Assembly: GCA_937915515.1 (NCBI GenBank) | Contig: CALGIK010000262.1 | Location: 1 to 13,056, forward strand | DNA from: an uncultured Clostridia bacterium | GTDB taxonomy: Bacteria > Bacillota > Clostridia > Christensenellales > CAG-314 | Direction: 5' to 3' | DNA length: 13,056 bases | Part shown: positions 13,048-13,056 of the stretch, one piece after another | Position numbering within the stretch: the stretch's first letter is position 1 | Layout: each line of letters opens with the position of its first letter | The notes under the pieces: generated by a model | The model's database searches: none | The model's input: the letters and a program-made list of their open reading frames with translations, nothing else | What the model was told of the DNA's origin: nothing | Position numbers and translations under genes: made by a program

Positions 13048-13056
13048 ATGACAACT
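13048..13056 (+). CDS. Start of a downstream gene, cut by the window edge
   Basis: An ATG at 13048 stands 8 nt after a good ribosome binding site (GGTGAG, 13034-13039), and three codons (Met-Thr-Thr) are visible. No terminator was seen between it and the preceding membrane-protein gene, so it is probably in the same transcript. The product cannot be told from three codons. Confidence 0.5.

Overview
The window looks like a low-GC Firmicutes genome, most likely an uncultured gut-type clostridial lineage. This is an inference from AT-rich sequence, strong AGGAGG-type ribosome binding sites, TTGACA/TATAAT promoters, the gene order rpmE / DUF1385-prmC / prfA, and a very large lipoprotein made of InlB-type and BspA-type repeats. 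No plasmid, phage, CRISPR, tRNA or rRNA signature was found.

Left part (1-5540): a short reverse-strand reading frame covers only the N-terminal GroES-like half of a medium-chain dehydrogenase. Divergent from it is a forward translation cluster. It holds ribosomal protein L31 (rpmE) with its own promoter and terminator, then a single polypeptide joining a DUF1385 membrane domain to the release-factor methyltransferase PrmC, then prfA (RF1, the substrate of PrmC). A class I aminotransferase and a small P-loop protein follow. A terminator closes the block.

Middle (5541-11168): a 5.15-kb reverse-strand gene encodes a 1716-residue lipoprotein. Its order is lipobox signal peptide, small beta domain, two InlB-type repeats, about five Fn3-like domains, two more InlB-type repeats, then about 850 residues of BspA-type leucine-rich repeats. 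The 3' end carries a 144-bp tandem repeat in three copies. A symmetrical hairpin separates it from the convergent forward block, and a 398-bp AT-rich spacer separates it from the next, divergent gene.

Right part (11169-13056): a MarR-like regulator, a 3' region with an unusually long terminator hairpin, then a membrane protein with one divergent InlB-type repeat. That gene's promoter is followed by two tandem palindromes that look like operator sites. A further gene begins at 13048 and runs off the window.

Nothing here is clearly a new multi-gene system. The best leads are the DUF1385-PrmC fusion beside its substrate gene, the dehydrogenase half that has lost its catalytic zinc ligands, the recurrent ultra-short mRNA leaders, and the tandem operators in front of the InlB-type membrane protein.
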